DNA from: Blautia luti
Lineage (GTDB): Bacteria; Bacillota; Clostridia; Lachnospirales; Lachnospiraceae
Length of the DNA: 64,000 nt
Reading direction: 5' to 3'
NCBI RefSeq assembly: GCF_033096465.1
Contig: NZ_AP028156.1
Location: 2,002,501 to 2,066,500 of the forward strand
Below, one piece after another: positions 8,012-17,096 of this stretch. The number at the start of each line of letters is the position of its first letter. The stretch's first letter is position 1. The position numbers were made by a program, and so were the translations under genes. Below the pieces are notes generated by a model, which worked only from the letters and a program-made list of their open reading frames with translations, did not search any database and had not been told where the DNA came from.

Positions 8012-9475
8012 TTATACTGCTGCCTGCGCCAGAGCTTTTTGAACAGCCCCCAGAATTCCCTCTGAAGAAAATGTTGCGCCGGTTGCAGTGTCAATTCCAT
8101 CTGCTGACTGATTTCCCATGATTTGCGGATAAATAGTTTCCCATGCATAGTCGAAGTATTCCGGTGAATCATTGTTTGTCTGCTCTATAGACACAATCTG
8201 GCCACCTGAAATAGTGACAGTTACATAAACTTTGCCATTATATCCAAAACTTCCGGCTGTGTAGGTACCATCCCTGTATGGTCCCAATGGTTCTTCCGGT
8301 TCCGGGGTAGGTGTAACTTCCGGATCTTCTCCAGGATTATCCGGTGTTTCTGATGGTTCCGGGGTTGGAGTAGCCTCAGGAGTTGGTGTTGGCTCCGGTG
8401 TAGGGGTGGTTGTTGGCTTAGGTGTTGGTGTCTTGGTCGGTTTCGGAGTAACGGTAGGCTTGGATGAGTTATCCTTTTTCGCCTGATTGATAATATCCCT
8501 CATAGCATCCAGGATTCCATTGGAGGAATAAGTAGCACCGCTGACTGTATCAATTCCGTCTGCTGTCTGATTCTGGATGATCTCGTCTTCTAAAACTTCC
8601 CATGCCTTGTCAAAGAATGCCGGTGTGTCTGTATGTTCTGCTTTCAGTGACTGGATCACACCCTTTTTAATCTTCGCAGTAAGGGTGACTGTACCATTAT
8701 ACCCCTTTCCTGTGCCTGTATAAGTTCCATTCTTATACATCTCTTCCTGATCCGGATCAGGGGTAGGAGCAGGTTTCTTGGTAGGTTTTGGTGATGGTGT
8801 AGGAGTAGGAGCGGCTGTAGGGGTTGCTGTGGCAGTCTGGCTTCCAGAAGGCATGGCCTGTGACAGTGCACTCTGTACTGCCTGTATGATTCCATTGGAA
8901 GAATAAGTAGCACCACTGACAGCATCAACATTTGGAGACTGGCTGGACAGAATCTGGCTGATCACGCCCTGTGCATTGGAAAAATATGCCGGTGTTTCGC
9001 CGGAAGCATCCAGGATATCAATGGCTGTGATCCTGCGTCCGCTTACAGTTACCTGAACAGTAATAGTCCCGCCGAATCCGGTTCCTGAACCTGTGTAAAC
9101 ACCATCTACATATCCATCAGAAGGAACTTCTGTGGTAGGAGTTACTGTAGAACCTGCTCCACCGCCTGCACCGCCGGATGCAGCAGCGCCGGTAGTGGTA
9201 TTTTTCTTAGTTCCTGTTTTGATCTTACTGGCCTTTTTTGCTGTTGTCTTTTTTTTGGAAGTTTTATTTGTTTTGGCAGAAGAACTACTGGTTGTATTAC
9301 TGCTGTCTGCTTCATAATTTAACATTTTTTTAATTTCAGAAGTAGACATAATGTTATTATTTTCTACCTGTGTAGCCTCTGCCGGTGTCTTGTCTGTCTG
9401 GTAACAGGTTACACAGACTGCTGCAAATACAGCTGCAGCGGGCAGAAGTTTCAGCCATTGTGTATTCTTGTTCAT
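8012..9475 (-). CDS. secreted protein with three FMN-binding domains
   Basis: About 487 residues with an N-terminal signal or anchor (LLPAAAVFAAVCVTCYQ), a Ser/Thr/Lys linker, and three FMN-binding domains separated by Pro/Thr stretches. Each has the YTGxGxGxxG strand and a flavinylation motif: SGATYSSNG, SGATYSSNG and TGATFSSEG. In this family FMN is attached to the motif threonine by ApbE-type transferases, making an extracytosolic electron wire. The ATG at 9475 has AGGAGG eight bases upstream; an in-frame upstream extension is discounted. It sits in the same locus as apbE, a single-domain homologue and a 4Fe-4S membrane protein. The repeated Pro-Thr linkers suggest it spans the wall. Confidence 0.9.
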   Translation of the reverse strand: MNKNTQWLKLLPAAAVFAAVCVTCYQTDKTPAEATQVENNNIMSTSEIKKMLNYEADSSNTTSSSSAKTNKTSKKKTTAKKASKIKTGTKKNTTTGAAASGGAGGGAGSTVTPTTEVPSDGYVDGVYTGSGTGFGGTITVQVTVSGRRITAIDILDASGETPAYFSNAQGVISQILSSQSPNVDAVSGATYSSNGIIQAVQSALSQAMPSGSQTATATPTAAPTPTPSPKPTKKPAPTPDPDQEEMYKNGTYTGTGKGYNGTVTLTAKIKKGVIQSLKAEHTDTPAFFDKAWEVLEDEIIQNQTADGIDTVSGATYSSNGILDAMRDIINQAKKDNSSKPTVTPKPTKTPTPKPTTTPTPEPTPTPEATPTPEPSETPDNPGEDPEVTPTPEPEEPLGPYRDGTYTAGSFGYNGKVYVTVTISGGQIVSIEQTNNDSPEYFDYAWETIYPQIMGNQSADGIDTATGATFSSEGILGAVQKALAQAAV

Positions 9476-9524
9476 ATTTTCCTCCTGTTTTCTTGATCCG
9501 TTAAAGGTCACCTGTAGTAACACG

Positions 9525-9568
9525 AAAAGAAACCTGTGCCTGTTTTGGGGCAGGACACAGGGTTTCTT
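9525..9568 (-). terminator. terminator after the Tp47-like gene A
   Basis: An inverted repeat AAGAAACCTGTG (9527-9538) with CACAGGGTTTCTT (9556-9568), one bulge, and an inner CCTG/CAGG extension. T residues follow on the minus strand. Confidence 0.8.
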
Positions 9569-9596
9569 ATTTGATACAGCTGTCAGATAATCGAAA

Positions 9597-11708
9597 TTAT
9601 TTAACAGTTACTGTAAATTTCCTGGAAACGCCATTGCATGTTACTGTAATGGTTGCTTTACCTTTTCTGATTCCCTTTACAACACCTTTGGAGTTTACAG
9701 TTGCAACTTTTGTGTTGCTGGATTTGTATTTGATAGTCTTTGAAGGTGTAGCTTTGGCCTTGATAGTGGTTGTTTTCTTCACGCTGATAGATGCGGAAGA
9801 TTTTGTCAGGGTCAGAGTTGGATTTTTGACAGTTACTGTGCAGGTTGTTTTTGCAGAACCGCATGTTACTGTGATTGTTGTTTTTCCGGCAGCTTTTGGT
9901 GTGATCTTACCTGTTGTTTTATTTACAGTAAGAACCTTCGTATTGCTGGATTTGAATGTAGGTGCTTTGGAAGAACCTTTTACAGTCGCTTTCAGAGTTG
10001 TGGAAACACCCTTGTATGCGGTAAGTTTGGAAGAAGAAACTGTTACAACCGGTTTCACAGTTACTTTGCAGGTTTCAGTTAAAGAACCACATGTTACTGT
10101 GATTGTAGTTGTTCCTTCAGCTTTTGCTGTAATCTTACCTGTTGTTTTGTTTACAGTAGCAACTTTTGTATTGCTGGACTTGAAACTTGGTGTTTCGGTT
10201 GTATTCTCTGTTTTTACACTCAGAGTTGAAGTTTTACCTGCATCAAGAGTAATGCTCTTTTTGCCCAGAGTCATAGATGGCTGTTTCAGTACAAGTCCTT
10301 TCATAGCAGCATTAAGGTGTTCATATGCTTCATTTACAGTTGCCTGAGAATTAGGGCTGGCAAGCTCATCTTTTGCTTCCTGTAATTCTCCTGCAAAAAC
10401 AACCCAGCTTTCTGCAGTATAATCTTCTTCTTTTAATGTCTCTGCCTGTTTTACAAGTTCTGTTAAGTTATATGTAGTAATTTCATTTTCACCAGGCTGA
10501 ACGAGATTTTCTTCTGTAGCATTTACAGTGAATGTAAAGTCCTGGTATCCCATCGCATATACTGTGATCTCCCATTTACCTGTTCCATCTGTATCTGTTG
10601 GAAGCTGGCAGCGGACAGATTTTGTCAGACCAAGCTGAATTCCCATAGATTTATGCATCCAGTTATCTGCTGCAAATTTAGTACCATAGGTAGCAAGCGG
10701 TGTATCTCCGTTTCCATAATACACCCATTTTACAGCATACATGTTTGCACCAAGGTCGCCGTAACCTTCACCTTTAATATCAGCTCTGATAAATGCACCG
10801 TAAGCTTCAGCTTTTTCTGCTGCTGTCAGCCCTGTCTCTACATTGGATACTGTTTTCTGTGCTTCATCAGCAATACCGGAGCCAGATCCTGTTTTTCTTG
10901 CTGTGAAAGAGAATGTTCCGTCAGAATTCTTCACAGCTTCTTTCAGGCCATTGGTTTCTGCTGTTACATTGGCTGTTTTGCTGTATCCAGATAAAACGCC
11001 TTCACCAAATCCACCAATCAGAAGACCGCCATCTTCAACAACACTGTACTGAGCTTTAAATGCATCGTAATCTTCTGCCTTCACTGCTACAGGAATATAC
11101 TTCATTCCTTTTACTTTATATTCTTTCATTTCTGCAGTACTTCCATCCGGTTTTGTGATCACGCCTTTATTAAATCCAATAGAAGTACCATCTGTCAAAA
11201 CAATAGTATTTCTGTCTGACCAGTATGAAACTTCATAGGAACCGCCAGCTTCATCGTAGATAACTGTGTCACTCTGGAAACTTCCTCTGTGAAGACCATG
11301 ATTTATGGTAGCTCTGGTAACTGCATCAAAGCCACCTTTGTCTGTTTCACCTTTTGTATCTTTCTCATCTGAAGAAGTAGTATTAGTTGCATTGTAAACA
11401 CCCTCAGATGCCCAGTACTGATCCCATGTCAGAGAAGCATAGACATATTTATAACCATCCTGTGTTTCCTCTGCTGTAGCAGAAAACTGATCTGCTTCTG
11501 CCTGCTGTTCATCTACAAATGGTGTTTCTTCTTCGCTGCCAAATTCATCTGCGGAAAAATCATCTGTTGTTACTGTAGCATCTTCCACAGTTGCTTCTAC
11601 TGTTGCTCCATCTGAGAACTCGGCACCCATTACCGGTAACCCGGATACCATCATCGCTGCACTTAAGATCGCAGGTGCTGCCAGCTTAATTAAATTTCTT
11701 TTGCGCAT
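9597..11708 (-). CDS. secreted Tp47-like protein with FIVAR and three BIG_2 domains
   Basis: About 704 residues. Start is the ATG at 11708 with AGGAGG upstream. A signal peptide (MRKRNLIKLAAPAILSAAMM) and an acidic linker precede a region of about 330 residues that matches Treponema pallidum Tp47 in order: LTWDQYWASEGVY, KGGFDAVTRATINHG, YKVKGMKYIPVAV, WVYYGNGDTPLATYGTKF. Tp47 is a lipoprotein antigen with penicillin-binding activity. A FIVAR-like helical domain (about 410-475) and three BIG_2 Ig-like repeats (KSSNTKVATVNKTTGKIT type) follow. No sortase motif is present. It lies directly downstream of apbE, so a role beside the flavin proteins is inferred; substrate unknown. Confidence 0.82.
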   Translation of the reverse strand: MRKRNLIKLAAPAILSAAMMVSGLPVMGAEFSDGATVEATVEDATVTTDDFSADEFGSEEETPFVDEQQAEADQFSATAEETQDGYKYVYASLTWDQYWASEGVYNATNTTSSDEKDTKGETDKGGFDAVTRATINHGLHRGSFQSDTVIYDEAGGSYEVSYWSDRNTIVLTDGTSIGFNKGVITKPDGSTAEMKEYKVKGMKYIPVAVKAEDYDAFKAQYSVVEDGGLLIGGFGEGVLSGYSKTANVTAETNGLKEAVKNSDGTFSFTARKTGSGSGIADEAQKTVSNVETGLTAAEKAEAYGAFIRADIKGEGYGDLGANMYAVKWVYYGNGDTPLATYGTKFAADNWMHKSMGIQLGLTKSVRCQLPTDTDGTGKWEITVYAMGYQDFTFTVNATEENLVQPGENEITTYNLTELVKQAETLKEEDYTAESWVVFAGELQEAKDELASPNSQATVNEAYEHLNAAMKGLVLKQPSMTLGKKSITLDAGKTSTLSVKTENTTETPSFKSSNTKVATVNKTTGKITAKAEGTTTITVTCGSLTETCKVTVKPVVTVSSSKLTAYKGVSTTLKATVKGSSKAPTFKSSNTKVLTVNKTTGKITPKAAGKTTITVTCGSAKTTCTVTVKNPTLTLTKSSASISVKKTTTIKAKATPSKTIKYKSSNTKVATVNSKGVVKGIRKGKATITVTCNGVSRKFTVTVK

Positions 11709-11754
11709 ACCTAAAAATCCTCCTGATATGAAATTTAAATGTATAAAGATGAAC

Positions 11755-12789
11755 TTATTCACTGACCGAATAAGTATCTTTCATCAACTGAAAGCGTTCC
11801 TTCATGCCTTCTGTAAGGTAAACATGACCGGAATCATCGACAAACAATCCGTCTGCATTGTACTGTTCCAGAAGCTTCTTTGCTTTCTCGCGTCCAAGTA
11901 CAAAGCAGGCTGTAGATAAACCATCTGCATCCAGACCATCACTGCATACAACTGTTACTGATGTGAGCCCGCTTATGGCCGGATATCCCGTAGAGGGATC
12001 CAGAATATGATGATAACGGACTCCATCTTCTATAAAATACTTCTCGTAATCTCCGGAAGTAGAAAGAAATTCTGTTCCATTGAGAGATACAACGCCAAGA
12101 TAATCGCCTTCTGTATCACGGGGATCTGTCACAGCTACCTGCCAGGATGAACCATCCGGTTTCTGACCGTAACTCATCACACTGCTTCCGCCCAGATTCA
12201 CAATAGCACCTGAAACTTCTTTATCCTGTTCCAGAATGTCTTTTATGGCATCACAGCCGATTCCTTTTCCCACTGCTCCCAGATCCAGGGTTACTCCTTC
12301 AGACATGGTGACCTGATCGCCATCCAGAGTTATTTTCTCATATCCTACATCCTCAAGGAGAGAATTTAACTCTTTCTCATCGGGAACATGAGGATTTTCT
12401 CCGTCTATATCCCACAGACGGATCACTTTTCCCATTGTGGGATCCATGGCTCCATCAGAAGCTTCAGACAGTGCAAATGTCTGCTGCAGGTATCCGGCTG
12501 TCTCGTCAGAGACTTCCTGGGTGCTTCCTGCATTCTGATTGAGCTGATAGATCTGAGATCCTTCGTCTGTCCAGGAAAGCCAGTTTGTCTCTATATCTTT
12601 TAATGTAGAAACAAGCTTGTCCGTAATATCTTCGCCGCTTGTATACAAAGTTTCAGAAACTACAGTATCCATTGCAAAATCTGTTTTTGTGTATGAGGCA
12701 GTTTCTGAATTTCCCCATGCCGGGCAGGATGTATATACAAGTGATGTCATTACAAGCAGTCCGGATAATATAGATTTCTTTCTTGTCAT
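11755..12789 (-). CDS. apbE: ApbE-type FAD:protein FMN transferase
   Basis: A 344-residue exported enzyme that transfers FMN from FAD onto a threonine of FMN-binding domains. Signal sequence with a possible lipobox ending VYTSC is followed by the family motifs DFAMDTVVSETLY, TMGKVIRLWDIDG, DLGAVGKGIGCDAI, IVNLGGSSVMSYG, YHHILDPSTGYPA and DGLDADGLSTACFVLG. GGAG lies before the ATG. The targets are almost certainly the FMN-binding proteins at 8012 and 13735. Two TTAG-N6-CTAA boxes occupy the 148 bases upstream, pointing to its own iron-responsive promoter. Confidence 0.93.
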   Translation of the reverse strand: MTRKKSILSGLLVMTSLVYTSCPAWGNSETASYTKTDFAMDTVVSETLYTSGEDITDKLVSTLKDIETNWLSWTDEGSQIYQLNQNAGSTQEVSDETAGYLQQTFALSEASDGAMDPTMGKVIRLWDIDGENPHVPDEKELNSLLEDVGYEKITLDGDQVTMSEGVTLDLGAVGKGIGCDAIKDILEQDKEVSGAIVNLGGSSVMSYGQKPDGSSWQVAVTDPRDTEGDYLGVVSLNGTEFLSTSGDYEKYFIEDGVRYHHILDPSTGYPAISGLTSVTVVCSDGLDADGLSTACFVLGREKAKKLLEQYNADGLFVDDSGHVYLTEGMKERFQLMKDTYSVSE

Positions 12790-12863
12790 ATTAATCTCCT
12801 GAAATATTTATGGATAAATTTATACGGATCACAGCTTTTTGCAAGCAATCAATATAAATCACA

Positions 12864-12877
12864 TTAGCTTTAACTAA
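12864..12877. promoter_or_regulatory. TTAG-N6-CTAA operator upstream of apbE
   Basis: TTAGCTTTAACTAA, a near-palindrome about 75 bases before the apbE start. One of at least ten copies of this motif, proposed DtxR-family sites. Confidence 0.65.
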
Positions 12878-12923
12878 CTTCATAAACTATACCACGGTGA
12901 GTTTGTGGTGTCTACCCCAAAAG

Positions 12924-12937
12924 TTAGACGTTACTAA
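12924..12937. promoter_or_regulatory. second TTAG-N6-CTAA box before apbE
   Basis: TTAGACGTTACTAA, immediately after the stop codon of the 4Fe-4S gene and about 135 bases before apbE. Confidence 0.6.
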
Positions 12938-13735
12938 TCATTTTTTCTCAATAACTGCCTCATTGTCCCTATCAGGGTCTCCGAAATGAATGTTCTGTCT
13001 TGGACAGGTAACTGTACATGTATGACAGCAGATACATTCTCCGGAATGTGCGGTATCCCCGTCAATGTCCAGATGTGCAGGGCATCTCTTCTTGCAGAGT
13101 GTGCATTTCGGCGCGCAGTTCGGCCGGTTTCTTTTCAGCAATGCCCCCGGGATTACAGGCATAATGGCAAATACTGCGCCCATAGGACACAGAAACTGGC
13201 AGAAGAAACGTTCCTGGGTGCACATTCCGATCATGATCAGAAAGAGGAGCACTGTTCCAACAATATAGGCAGGTTTTGGCAGTTTCCCTGTAGTCAGCAT
13301 GGAAAAAACATCCCAAGGGCTCATTCCCTGCAGGCTGGAATAGAAACCGGTAACACAGAATAATAAGATCAGTGCCAGGACTATATATTTCACTTTCTGC
13401 AGTTTATGTACCATTTCTTCTGAATAACCATGTCTCTTTTTCTTATGGAAGAATCTGGATCTGATAAACAGGGTCAGTTCATACAGTGCATCTCCAAGGG
13501 ATCCGAACGCGCAGGCATATCCGCAGAAATGTCTTCCAAACAGAATCGTAACCAGAAGTAAGACTGCTGTTACATCCAGAAAAGAGTTCCATGTCACACT
13601 CTGATGATTCCCTATTGCCAGAAATATGGATTTCACGCCTGCAAATGCAGTGGAAAATAAAGATGGCGCTGCTATAAAAAATATAAGCTGTATGGCGGCG
13701 CGGATCAGCCGCACCTTTCTCTGTCTCTTTTTCAT
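12938..13735 (-). CDS. NapH/NosR-like 4Fe-4S membrane protein
   Basis: A 265-residue integral membrane protein with about five helices. Two membrane-proximal motifs HFCGYACAFGSLGD and FFCQFLCPMGAVFA are the paired CxxxC(P) signatures of the NapH/NosR/RdxA group, and the C-terminus holds two ferredoxin clusters (CAPKCTLCKKRCP and CICCHTCTVTCP). Such proteins pass electrons across the membrane to extracytosolic flavin domains. Its ATG shares one base with the stop of the FMN-binding gene upstream (TGATG), so they are translationally coupled and likely partners. Confidence 0.88.
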   Translation of the reverse strand: MKKRQRKVRLIRAAIQLIFFIAAPSLFSTAFAGVKSIFLAIGNHQSVTWNSFLDVTAVLLLVTILFGRHFCGYACAFGSLGDALYELTLFIRSRFFHKKKRHGYSEEMVHKLQKVKYIVLALILLFCVTGFYSSLQGMSPWDVFSMLTTGKLPKPAYIVGTVLLFLIMIGMCTQERFFCQFLCPMGAVFAIMPVIPGALLKRNRPNCAPKCTLCKKRCPAHLDIDGDTAHSGECICCHTCTVTCPRQNIHFGDPDRDNEAVIEKK

Positions 13736-14292
13736 CAGTTTTCCGCCTTTGTCAGTGCATCATTAACAGCTTCCAGAATACCTGTGGAACTGAAAGTAGC
13801 ACCGGAAACCGTGTCTACATCTGTACTTTGTTCACTGATAATACTGCTGATCACATTTTCCCCCTGTGCCAGATAAGCACTGTCTTCTCCCGGCGCACTG
13901 GTTACGCTTACATCTGTGATCGTATCATCCTGAAGAGTTACCTGTACAGTGATGGTTCCGCCGTATCCTGTACCGGATCCTCCATATGTACCGTTTTTGT
14001 ATACATTGTCAGAATCATCAGATGTTTCTTCTGCAGCTGTACTTTTTTTACTGTCAGAAGATTTACTGTCGGATTCTGTTTTACTTTCTGCAACAGTTTT
14101 CTGCTTTTCATAAGCCTCCTGTAATGCTGTAAGAATCTGTTCCTGCTGATCCTGAAGGTTCTGTACCTGTGTAGTCAGGTCTGTAATGCTCTGTTCCTGC
14201 TCCTTGTCTTTTACTGTACCATTATAGAAAAATACTGCCATGATAATCATTAAAAGAGCGATCAGACGCAGGTAAAAGTTTTGATTATTCAC
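13735..14292 (-). CDS. membrane-anchored single-domain FMN-binding protein
   Basis: A 185-residue protein: N-terminal anchor helix (LIALLMIIMAVFFY), coiled coil (about 30-65, QVQNLQDQQEQILTALQEAY), Ser/Asp linker, and one FMN-binding domain (about 95-185) with YGGSGTGYGG and the flavinylation motif SGATFSSTG. It is like the RnfG/PplA modules that take electrons from membrane Fe-S proteins. Start is GTG at 14292, with GGAGAGG nine bases upstream. Overlap with the 4Fe-4S gene suggests a two-component transmembrane redox unit, flavinylated by ApbE. Confidence 0.9.
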   Translation of the reverse strand: MNNQNFYLRLIALLMIIMAVFFYNGTVKDKEQEQSITDLTTQVQNLQDQQEQILTALQEAYEKQKTVAESKTESDSKSSDSKKSTAAEETSDDSDNVYKNGTYGGSGTGYGGTITVQVTLQDDTITDVSVTSAPGEDSAYLAQGENVISSIISEQSTDVDTVSGATFSSTGILEAVNDALTKAEN

Positions 14293-14335
14293 GTTATGTC
14301 CTCTCCTTCGTTATTTTTCTGCAGCATGCAGTACA

Positions 14336-14349
14336 TTAGCTGCAACTAA
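14336..14349. promoter_or_regulatory. TTAG-N6-CTAA operator upstream of the FMN-binding/4Fe-4S operon
   Basis: TTAGCTGCAACTAA lies 44 bases before the GTG start, within the probable promoter. The flanking bases (CATTAGCT, AACTAACTTC) closely match the box before apbE. Confidence 0.65.
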
Positions 14350-14425
14350 CTTCAGAAGTATAGCATTTTTTTATAAAAATTTCTATTCTTTCTTTAAAAT
14401 GTTAATACTGTTTTTTTATCATTAA

Positions 14426-14460
14426 GAAAGTCCCGGAACGATGTATCAGTTCCGGGACTT
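14426..14460 (-). terminator. terminator after Tp47-like gene B
   Basis: A perfect 12-bp stem (AAGTCCCGGAAC at 14428-14439, GTTCCGGGACTT at 14449-14460), 9-base loop, then TTTCTT on the minus strand. Confidence 0.88.
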
Positions 14461-14486
14461 CTGAATCAGGCAATTCAGTTTGAAAT

Positions 14487-16727
14487 TTATTTTACAGTAA
14501 CTTTGAATGTTTTACTTACACCATTGCAGGTTACGGTAATCTTCGCAGTTCCTTTTTTCTTTCCGGTTACTACACCTTTTGAAGATACAGTCGCGATCTT
14601 TTTGTTAGAAGATGTATATTTTATAGTTCCGGATGGTGTTGCTTTTGGTTTGATAGTTGTCTTTTTACCTACTTTAATACTTGCAGAAGTTTTGGCGAGT
14701 TTCAGTGTTGGATTCTTGACAGTTACTGTGCAGCTGGTTTTCAGGCTGCCACATTTAACTGTGATCACTGCTTTTCCGGCTGCTTTAGCCACAATTTTGC
14801 CTGTTGATTTGTTTACAGTCACAACTTTTGTGTTGCTGGAAGTAAATGTTACTTTTGATGCATCAACACCTTTTACGGAAGCTTTCAGAGTAGTTCTGGT
14901 TCCTTTGTAAAGAGTTGTAGATTTTTTATTTAATGTAAGAGACGGATTCTTAACTGTTATTTTGCAGGTTGCAGAGTATTTTCCGCAAGATACCGTAATC
15001 ACGGCAGTTCCTTTTGCCTTGGCAGTTACAACTCCGGTGCTGTTTACAGTGGCAACTTTAGTATTGCTGGATTTCCATGTAATTTCATCTTTAAGGTTTG
15101 TCGTAAGTTTGAGAGAAACTTTTGTTTTACCTTTTGTATAAAGAGTTTTTGCTGTGGTATCTAATTCAAATTTGTCTTCTGCTTCTTTATAAGTGAAAAC
15201 AAGATTGTTTTTATATCCTACAGAAGTCACTTCAAATACAGTTGTATCTGTCACCTGAAGATCTGTAAGATCAAGTGTTCCATCCTCTTTTACAATTACT
15301 TTTGCTCCTCTTCCGGATGCTGCATATTCTTTATCGTCGACTTTTACTTTGCTGATGTTTTTAATGTATGCAGAAAGTTCGTCAGCTGTAGCTCCGTCAG
15401 CCGCAACCAGCTTACCTGCCTTACTGTCATATGCTGCAGGCATTTTGTCAGTATTTACTGTAAATTCTGCAATGATAGGAACATAGATTCCGTTGGTATC
15501 TGTAATTACAACTTTATGTGTTCCCAAAGCCAGAAAGCCAACTGCAAGTTTTCCGTCTGCACAGGAAACTTCTGTTCCGTCTACAGTATACTGTGCATTG
15601 AAATCAGCAGGCAGTATCTGGTCAAATGTAACTGCAGCAGAAGAATCTGTATCCATGATATCTGCTACTGTTGCTTTAATACCTGTGGTTGTCTGAACTT
15701 TTACATCAGGTACATCAAAAGTAATGATTCCTTTATCTGTGTAATAAGTAACACTGTCGATGGTTTTTCCCATGATTGATTTATAGTGTGCGGAAGAAAC
15801 CGGGCATCCATGAACTTCTGTTGTGTATCCTGTTCCCCATGCGAGCATACTTCCGCGCCAGATATTCTCCAGATGGCGAAGACCATAGTTGGTTCCGTCT
15901 GTAGTATTTACTGTTACGCCATATATTTTATCTGTATTTGTGTCGATCACTTCCGGAAAAGCATTGTTATCAAGATCCAGTTCATAATCACCATAGTTTG
16001 TTTCTGTTTTCAATGTAGCATTGATAGAAACAGTTTTTGTTTCTGCACCTTTCATTGCAGAGAATGAATAGCTTCCGTCTGCATTGACAGTGAGTTCTTT
16101 ATAGTAAGACGGCGCTTCGCTCAAAACATAATAAGAATAGGATGCATTCTCAATCAGGGAATCTTTTCCTGTATAAGTATTGGAGCTTGTCTGGCCTCTG
16201 TTTGTTACTGTGATCGTTACTGAATCAGAATCTGTTACCTGTTTCTGGTCTTTAAGAATGGAAAGATCGCTGACCTTAACAGGAAAAGTAACACCCGTAA
16301 CATCAGATCCGTCCGGATTTACATGATAAGCAGAATTTCCGTTCATCATTCCGGATGTTCTTGATTTGTTAAAAGTTGCTGATGTGAACGCGTCAACTTT
16401 GACATCATTATTTTTCAGTTCTGCCTTATAAAAATCATCATATGGAATATTCATAAGGACATACGTTTCACCCTGCTGTGTTTCTGCTGAAAAAGCATCT
16501 TCCTCTGCATTTTCCGTGGTAAATTCATCTGGTTCTTTTTCTGTAGTAAATTCATCCTGTCCTTTTTCAGTGGTAAATTCTTCAGGAGCAGAGATATCAG
16601 TGCTGTCTGTAATTACTTCAGTGTCCGTAAAGTCAGATGCCAGTACAGCATACGGCATATTGGACATTACAACTGCTGCGCTCATCACAACAGGAGCTAT
16701 CTTTTTCTTAAGATTTTTGTTTATCAT
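14487..16727 (-). CDS. secreted Tp47-related protein with three BIG_2 domains
   Basis: A 746-residue exported protein. Signal peptide (MINKNLKKKIAPVVMSAAVV) is followed by an acidic segment with the unit EFTTEK repeated three times. The next part begins YVLMNIPYDDFYKAEL and VDAFTSATFNKSR, a divergent version of the Tp47 opening (Y-x-x-Y, FDAVSRAT), and continues with NYGLRHLENIWRGSMLAWGTGY. Three BIG_2 repeats (TSSNTKVVTVNKSTGKI type) fill about residues 515-746, strongly similar to gene A. GAGGAG precedes the ATG. Two TTAG-N6-CTAA boxes lie upstream. A surface role tied to iron or flavin redox is inferred from position only. Confidence 0.75.
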   Translation of the reverse strand: MINKNLKKKIAPVVMSAAVVMSNMPYAVLASDFTDTEVITDSTDISAPEEFTTEKGQDEFTTEKEPDEFTTENAEEDAFSAETQQGETYVLMNIPYDDFYKAELKNNDVKVDAFTSATFNKSRTSGMMNGNSAYHVNPDGSDVTGVTFPVKVSDLSILKDQKQVTDSDSVTITVTNRGQTSSNTYTGKDSLIENASYSYYVLSEAPSYYKELTVNADGSYSFSAMKGAETKTVSINATLKTETNYGDYELDLDNNAFPEVIDTNTDKIYGVTVNTTDGTNYGLRHLENIWRGSMLAWGTGYTTEVHGCPVSSAHYKSIMGKTIDSVTYYTDKGIITFDVPDVKVQTTTGIKATVADIMDTDSSAAVTFDQILPADFNAQYTVDGTEVSCADGKLAVGFLALGTHKVVITDTNGIYVPIIAEFTVNTDKMPAAYDSKAGKLVAADGATADELSAYIKNISKVKVDDKEYAASGRGAKVIVKEDGTLDLTDLQVTDTTVFEVTSVGYKNNLVFTYKEAEDKFELDTTAKTLYTKGKTKVSLKLTTNLKDEITWKSSNTKVATVNSTGVVTAKAKGTAVITVSCGKYSATCKITVKNPSLTLNKKSTTLYKGTRTTLKASVKGVDASKVTFTSSNTKVVTVNKSTGKIVAKAAGKAVITVKCGSLKTSCTVTVKNPTLKLAKTSASIKVGKKTTIKPKATPSGTIKYTSSNKKIATVSSKGVVTGKKKGTAKITVTCNGVSKTFKVTVK

Positions 16728-16863
16728 GTTTTTCTCCTCTTCTAAAAATTTATTTTTGGAATAACTCTTACCAGAGGGTTAATTAACTTATTAACCAAAA
16801 GGGAGTAACTTCTGCCAAAGATATTCATATAGGATTTTGGTATGCAGTTAATAGCAACTATAA

Positions 16864-16877
16864 TTAGTCACTACTAA
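16864..16877. promoter_or_regulatory. TTAG-N6-CTAA box, proximal to Tp47-like gene B
   Basis: TTAGTCACTACTAA, 137 bases before the leftward gene start. Confidence 0.6.
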
Positions 16878-16994
16878 CTTTTTAAAAGAATAACATGTAT
16901 ATTAAAAAAAATCTACCATTTTTTGCCAGAGTTATTCGTCAAACTTTTTCAATAAGGAAATACAGGAAGAAGCTATGTGAAATATCAACATACG

Positions 16995-17008
16995 TTAGAG
17001 AAGACTAA
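16995..17008. promoter_or_regulatory. TTAG-N6-CTAA box, proximal to the Gx-type gene
   Basis: TTAGAGAAGACTAA, 89 bases before the rightward start at 17097. A -10-like TTAGAATAAT lies just downstream at about 17038-17047, so this box probably overlaps that promoter. Confidence 0.6.
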
Positions 17009-17096
17009 CTTATGCTTGCAGAGATATTTTTTTTGTGTTAGAATAATTGAAGAATTTTTATTTTTTGCATTTAACGGTTGAGAGGAGATATATTTT

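Larger units (their letters stand above)
16728..17096. promoter_or_regulatory. divergent intergenic region between Tp47-like gene B and the Gx-type gene
   Basis: These 369 AT-rich bases hold no gene. They contain the two TTAG-N6-CTAA boxes listed separately, and an additional palindromic stretch GGTTAATTAACTTATTAACC near 16778. Genes point away on both sides, so the boxes could control both. Confidence 0.6.

Noticed and set aside
9571..10347. Long plus-strand open frame of 258 codons
   Set aside because: It is the antisense shadow of the BIG_2 repeats of the minus-strand Tp47-like gene; no ribosome site and a repetitive Val/Phe-rich composition. The same holds for 14503-14910.
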